A stretch of 64,000 nt of DNA, from the NCBI RefSeq assembly GCF_000429705.1, contig NZ_KE386941.1, positions 930,001 through 994,000 of the forward strand, given 5' to 3'. The notes under the pieces are model-generated. The model did not search any database. It had not been told where the DNA came from and saw only the letters and a list, made by a program, of their open reading frames with translations. The translations under genes were made by a program, and so were the position numbers. The DNA comes from Alteribacter aurantiacus DSM 18675 (GTDB taxonomy: Bacteria; Bacillota; Bacilli; Bacillales; Salisediminibacteriaceae). Shown in pieces: positions 61,412-64,000 of this stretch (position 1 is its first letter; every line of letters begins with the position of its first letter).

Positions 61412-62227
61412 ATTAAAGAGAACGATGATAACAAAAACCATCCAGATAACGAAAATGAAATTGAAAGACCTTTCTTTGATGGAAAACGATATTATACTCG
61501 TGAGGAATTTTTCAATCCCGATGATGAGGATGAAGACAAAACCATAAAAGACACTAAAAAGGGAAGTGGATGGAGAATCGTGATCGCTTCCGTGCTTGTT
61601 TTGGCATTGCTCGGAAACGTTCTCGCTTTTGTACCGCGTCTCATTAACATCCCTGCAATCGAATTCGTCCAAACATCGAGGGAATTGTCCCAAAATGCAG
61701 AGATCCAGAAATATACTGAGTCTGTCGTTGTTGTCAGAGGTGGAGACAGTAAAGGCACCGGATTTCTTTTCTCCGATGAAGGGTATATTATGACAAATGA
61801 ACACGTTGTTAGAAATGAGAGGTATGTTTCCGTATCTTTTGAAGACGGTGGAAGGTACCAAGCGGAGGTTGTTGATCGTGACACAGAAATGGATATTGCT
61901 GTTTTGAGCATTAATTTAGGATCCGAGAGGGCTGTGCTGCCTTTTACTTCTGAATGGGAAAAAGGTGAGGACGTGTATGTGATAGGAAACCCGCTATTTT
62001 TTAACTTCATCGCAAATGTTGGTCACCTTTTGGGTGAAAGGAATGATGGAATCTTGATGCTCGATGCACCTATTTATCGAGGCAACAGTGGCAGTCCTGC
62101 AATAAATAAAAGTGGGGAAGTCGTTGGCGTGGTCTATGCGACTACAAGAATCGATCATAATGGAGACTCAAAACGTGTAGGCTTGATTGTACCAACGGAC
62201 ACATTTATTGATACATATGTAAATTAA
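61412..62227 (+). CDS. membrane-anchored S1C (HtrA-like) serine protease with apparent ATT start
   Basis: The frame is open from the stop at 61379 to 62227 and contains no ATG, GTG or TTG before 61580. Starting at 61580 would cut into the membrane anchor. GGGAGGG lies 7 nt before an ATT at 61412, giving 271 residues. These comprise an acidic cytoplasmic N-terminus (IERPFFDGKRYYTREEFF ... DDEDEDK), one membrane helix (VIASVLVLALLGNVLAFV) and a trypsin-like domain. The triad is His in MTNEHVVRN, Asp in DTEMDIAVL and Ser in RGNSGSPAI. No PDZ domain follows. The start is inferred. Confidence 0.8.
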   Translation: MKENDDNKNHPDNENEIERPFFDGKRYYTREEFFNPDDEDEDKTIKDTKKGSGWRIVIASVLVLALLGNVLAFVPRLINIPAIEFVQTSRELSQNAEIQKYTESVVVVRGGDSKGTGFLFSDEGYIMTNEHVVRNERYVSVSFEDGGRYQAEVVDRDTEMDIAVLSINLGSERAVLPFTSEWEKGEDVYVIGNPLFFNFIANVGHLLGERNDGILMLDAPIYRGNSGSPAINKSGEVVGVVYATTRIDHNGDSKRVGLIVPTDTFIDTYVN

Positions 62228-62230
62228 ACA

Positions 62231-62270
62231 AAGCCGTCCAAAATCCGATTCTTCTGGACGGCTCATTTTC
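62231..62270 (+). terminator. intrinsic terminator after the protease gene
   Basis: The stem AGCCGTCCA / TGGACGGCT is followed by CATTTTC. Confidence 0.8.
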
Positions 62271-62334
62271 TTAGAAGGGGAGGGTATGGAATGAACGATT
62301 TCATTCCGTTCGATTTCGAATACTTTGTTGCTGC

Positions 62335-63195
62335 TTAATGATAGCGATTTTTGTTTTCGTCATGAACAAAACGGGATTGACCTTTTTTCCTGCGGTAGAG
62401 GATGGCGTTTATTTCTCCACCAACGACTAACAGAACACCCGTTACGAAAAACCAAAGCATCAAAATGATAACCCCGCCAAGACTTCCATATGTGGCTGTG
62501 AAATTACCAAAATTACTAACATAAAAGGAAAAACCAAAGGATACGAGTTGCCAGCTTAAAGTAGCAAAGGCAGCACCTGGAATGGCAAATCTAAAAGGCT
62601 TATGTTTGTTCGGGGCAAAGTGGTACAACACAGTTAAAATAAACCCAATTACGATAATGCTGACAACCCACCTCAAGATTCGAAGGAGTTGTTCGGTTTC
62701 GCTAGGTAAGTAGACGTAGGCACTAACAAAAGTAATGATTACATCTCCGAAAATAGGGAGTGCCAGTACAAGCACAAGGGCGAAGACTAAACAAATGGTT
62801 AACACAATGGAGAGTAAACGTTGCTTTAGGAATGGTCTCGTTTCTTTAACATTATACGCATTGTTTTGAGCTTGAATAAAAGCATTGACAGCAAGAGAGG
62901 CCGTCCAAATCGTGCCGATGATACCTAATGTTAGTAGCCCACCGCGTTCAGTGGAGACAACATCAACAACGGTTTCTTCAAATACCGTAGCCGTTTCATC
63001 AGGCATGATACTTTGCAATACCCCAATGGCCGTTTCCGGTTGAATGTTTAAATAAGGGATGATGGAGAGAAGTAATATCATCAACGGTACAGCAGATAAA
63101 AGGTAATAATAAGCTTGAGCTGCAGCGAGAAGAGGAACATCATCTTTTTGGAATTCGTGTATTAGTTCTTTAAAAAAGGATATCGTATTTTTCAT
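62335..63195 (-). CDS. YihY/BrkB family inner-membrane protein
   Basis: The 286-residue protein has six membrane helices. DDVPLLAAAQAYYYLLSAVPLMILLLSI is the family signature, and GFSFYVSNFGNFTATYGSLGGVIILMLWF lies in the fifth and sixth helices. The family was once annotated as ribonuclease BN, an assignment later shown to be wrong; its function is unknown. A basic C-terminal tail follows. GGAGGTCCTAG precedes the ATG. It is divergent from rlmN. Confidence 0.9.
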   Translation of the reverse strand: MKNTISFFKELIHEFQKDDVPLLAAAQAYYYLLSAVPLMILLLSIIPYLNIQPETAIGVLQSIMPDETATVFEETVVDVVSTERGGLLTLGIIGTIWTASLAVNAFIQAQNNAYNVKETRPFLKQRLLSIVLTICLVFALVLVLALPIFGDVIITFVSAYVYLPSETEQLLRILRWVVSIIVIGFILTVLYHFAPNKHKPFRFAIPGAAFATLSWQLVSFGFSFYVSNFGNFTATYGSLGGVIILMLWFFVTGVLLVVGGEINAILYRRKKGQSRFVHDENKNRYH

Positions 63196-63283
63196 CTAGG
63201 ACCTCCACTCTTTAACAGGGATTCATTCATTATATCCCCTCTATCACGCACCGTTAACCTTTTTGTCTTTTCAGTGGATTTCA

Positions 63284-63312
63284 TTGACAACGCAGTAAAC
63301 GCCCCTTATAAT
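63284..63312 (+). promoter_or_regulatory. consensus SigA promoter of rlmN
   Basis: TTGACA at 63284-63289 and TATAAT at 63307-63312 are separated by exactly 17 bp. The leader to the rlmN ATG is about 65 nt. Confidence 0.85.
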
Positions 63313-63382
63313 TGAATATTTGTAAGCTTGTATTGAGATAATGGGTTAATATAGATAATTTGCTTTGAAATGAGGGTTTATA

Positions 63383-64000
63383 ATGACAAAACCATCCATT
63401 TACGGATTAACATTTGAACAACTGACAGATTGGCTAGTAGACAAAGGACATAAAAAGTTCCGTGCACAACAAGTGTGGGATTGGCTATACAAAAAAAGAG
63501 TAAAATCATTCTCTGAGATGGTTAACGTGAATAAAGAGTGCCGATCCTTGCTGGACGAACACTTCGCTATTCAAACCTTGGAGATCCACTCCAAACAAGA
63601 ATCTCGAGACGGTACGATGAAATTCTTATTTAAACTTCAAGATGGGAACCTAATTGAAACAGTACTTATGAAGTTTAGCTATGGACTTTCAGTCTGTGTT
63701 ACGACTCAGGTCGGCTGTAACATTGGTTGTAGTTTCTGCGCCAGTGGACTTCTCTCAAAAAGTAGAGACTTGACGAGTGGTGAGATTGTAGAACAAATTA
63801 TGAACGTTCAACACGCCCTTGATGACCGTGCAAATGAAGAAAGAGTAAGTCACATCGTTGTTATGGGTATTGGAGAGCCTTTCGATAATTTCGATAACCT
63901 TATGGATTTCCTACATGTTGTAAATGATGACAAAGGCCTTGCCATTGGTGCGCGTCACATTACGGTATCCACTAGTGGAATCATAAAGAAGATCTATGAG
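63383..64000 (+). CDS. rlmN: 23S rRNA (adenine-2503-C2)-methyltransferase RlmN, N-terminal part (3' truncated by window)
   Basis: The window ends after 206 codons of this frame. [19 protein letters not shown] is the N-terminal helical region, and [10 protein letters not shown] is the radical-SAM C-x3-C-x2-C cluster motif. [14 protein letters not shown] and [11 protein letters not shown] complete the SAM-binding part. RlmN methylates A2503 of 23S rRNA and A37 of some tRNAs. The GEPFDN sequence distinguishes it from Cfr resistance enzymes. Bacillaceae can carry more than one RlmN-like gene, so this may be a paralogue. TGAGGG precedes the ATG. Confidence 0.92.
   Translation, partial: MTKPSIYGLTFEQLTDWLVDKGHKKFRAQQVWDWLYKKRVKSFSEMVNVNKECRSLLDEHFAIQTLEIHSKQESRDGTMKFLFKLQDGNLIETVLMKFSYGLSVCVTTQVGCNIGCSFCASGLLSKSRDLTSGEIVEQIMNVQHALDDRANEERVSHIVVMGIGEPFDNFDNLMDFLHVVNDDKGLAIGARHITVSTSGIIKKIYE

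Noticed and set aside
61492..62010. 172-codon and neighbouring 163-codon frames antisense to the S1C protease
   Set aside because: Low-complexity serine-rich translations without start signals; the plus-strand protease has a full catalytic triad.
1..64000. CRISPR arrays, insertion sequences, prophage or integrase genes
   Set aside because: No direct-repeat/spacer arrays, transposase, recombinase or phage structural genes were found on either strand.

Overview
The window is chromosomal DNA from a low-GC Gram-positive bacterium of the family Bacillaceae. Evidence: AGGAGG-type ribosome binding sites precede nearly every gene, TTG and GTG starts are frequent, poly-T hairpin terminators are abundant, and the gene set is Bacillus-like (two-GTPase-domain DynA, CvfB, a YpvA-type DinG helicase, a YpcP-type 5'-3' exonuclease, DUF2515, DUF975, class D sortase). 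Many acidic secreted or surface proteins plus an OpuE/PutP-type proline symporter behind a SigB-type promoter suggest a salt-tolerant genus. That is inference; the genus cannot be read from this window. No rRNA, complete tRNA, CRISPR array, prophage or insertion sequence was seen.

Layout. 1-3.7 kb: end of a histidine phosphatase, a methyltransferase, a 5'-3' exonuclease, a small membrane protein, and a ring-cleaving-dioxygenase-like VOC protein behind a perfect consensus promoter with a 10-bp-arm palindrome at its start site. 4.1-6.4 kb: three overlapping genes matching a heme-dependent dimethylamine monooxygenase (heme subunit, four-Cys subunit, flavin/2Fe-2S reductase). 6.7-15.3 kb: a WrbA-like flavoprotein, a class D sortase beside a protein with an LPATA sorting signal, ddl, murB, a YfbR-like deoxynucleotidase, small proteins, and a cobalamin-binding protein with cobyrinate diamide synthase. 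15.6-27.9 kb: cold-shock protein, typA, proline symporter with a 35-residue accessory protein, serine hydrolase, acyltransferase, M20 hydrolase plus exporter, glycerol-1-phosphate-dehydrogenase-like enzyme plus HAD phosphatase, GNAT.

27.9-41.7 kb: a structured tRNA-like RNA, dynA, DUF2515, a dimethylargininase-family protein, cvfB, an M50-like membrane protein with a HEXXGH motif, YitT and AbrB membrane proteins, an M20 peptidase, a 3-hydroxybutyrate dehydrogenase/GntP permease operon. 41.7-64 kb: DUF3900-like protein, secreted LVIVD, CAP and lipase proteins, a DUF2187-type small protein, a DUF975 protein, trypsin-like protease, speD, an NSS transporter, a TRM11-like methyltransferase, SUFU-domain protein, phosphoesterase, a divergent PRPP synthetase, a DUF1349 protein, DinG helicase, rnz, a membrane-anchored S1C protease that appears to start at ATT, a BrkB family protein, and the first two thirds of rlmN.

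Genes that clearly act together: the three monooxygenase genes; sortase and substrate; symporter and its small protein; 3-hydroxybutyrate dehydrogenase and permease; the two cobalamin genes; the G1P-dehydrogenase-like enzyme and phosphatase. The least explained items are the structured RNA at 27.9-28.0 kb, the monooxygenase cluster without other methylamine genes, the atypical PRPP synthetase, the HEXXGH protein and the non-canonical start.
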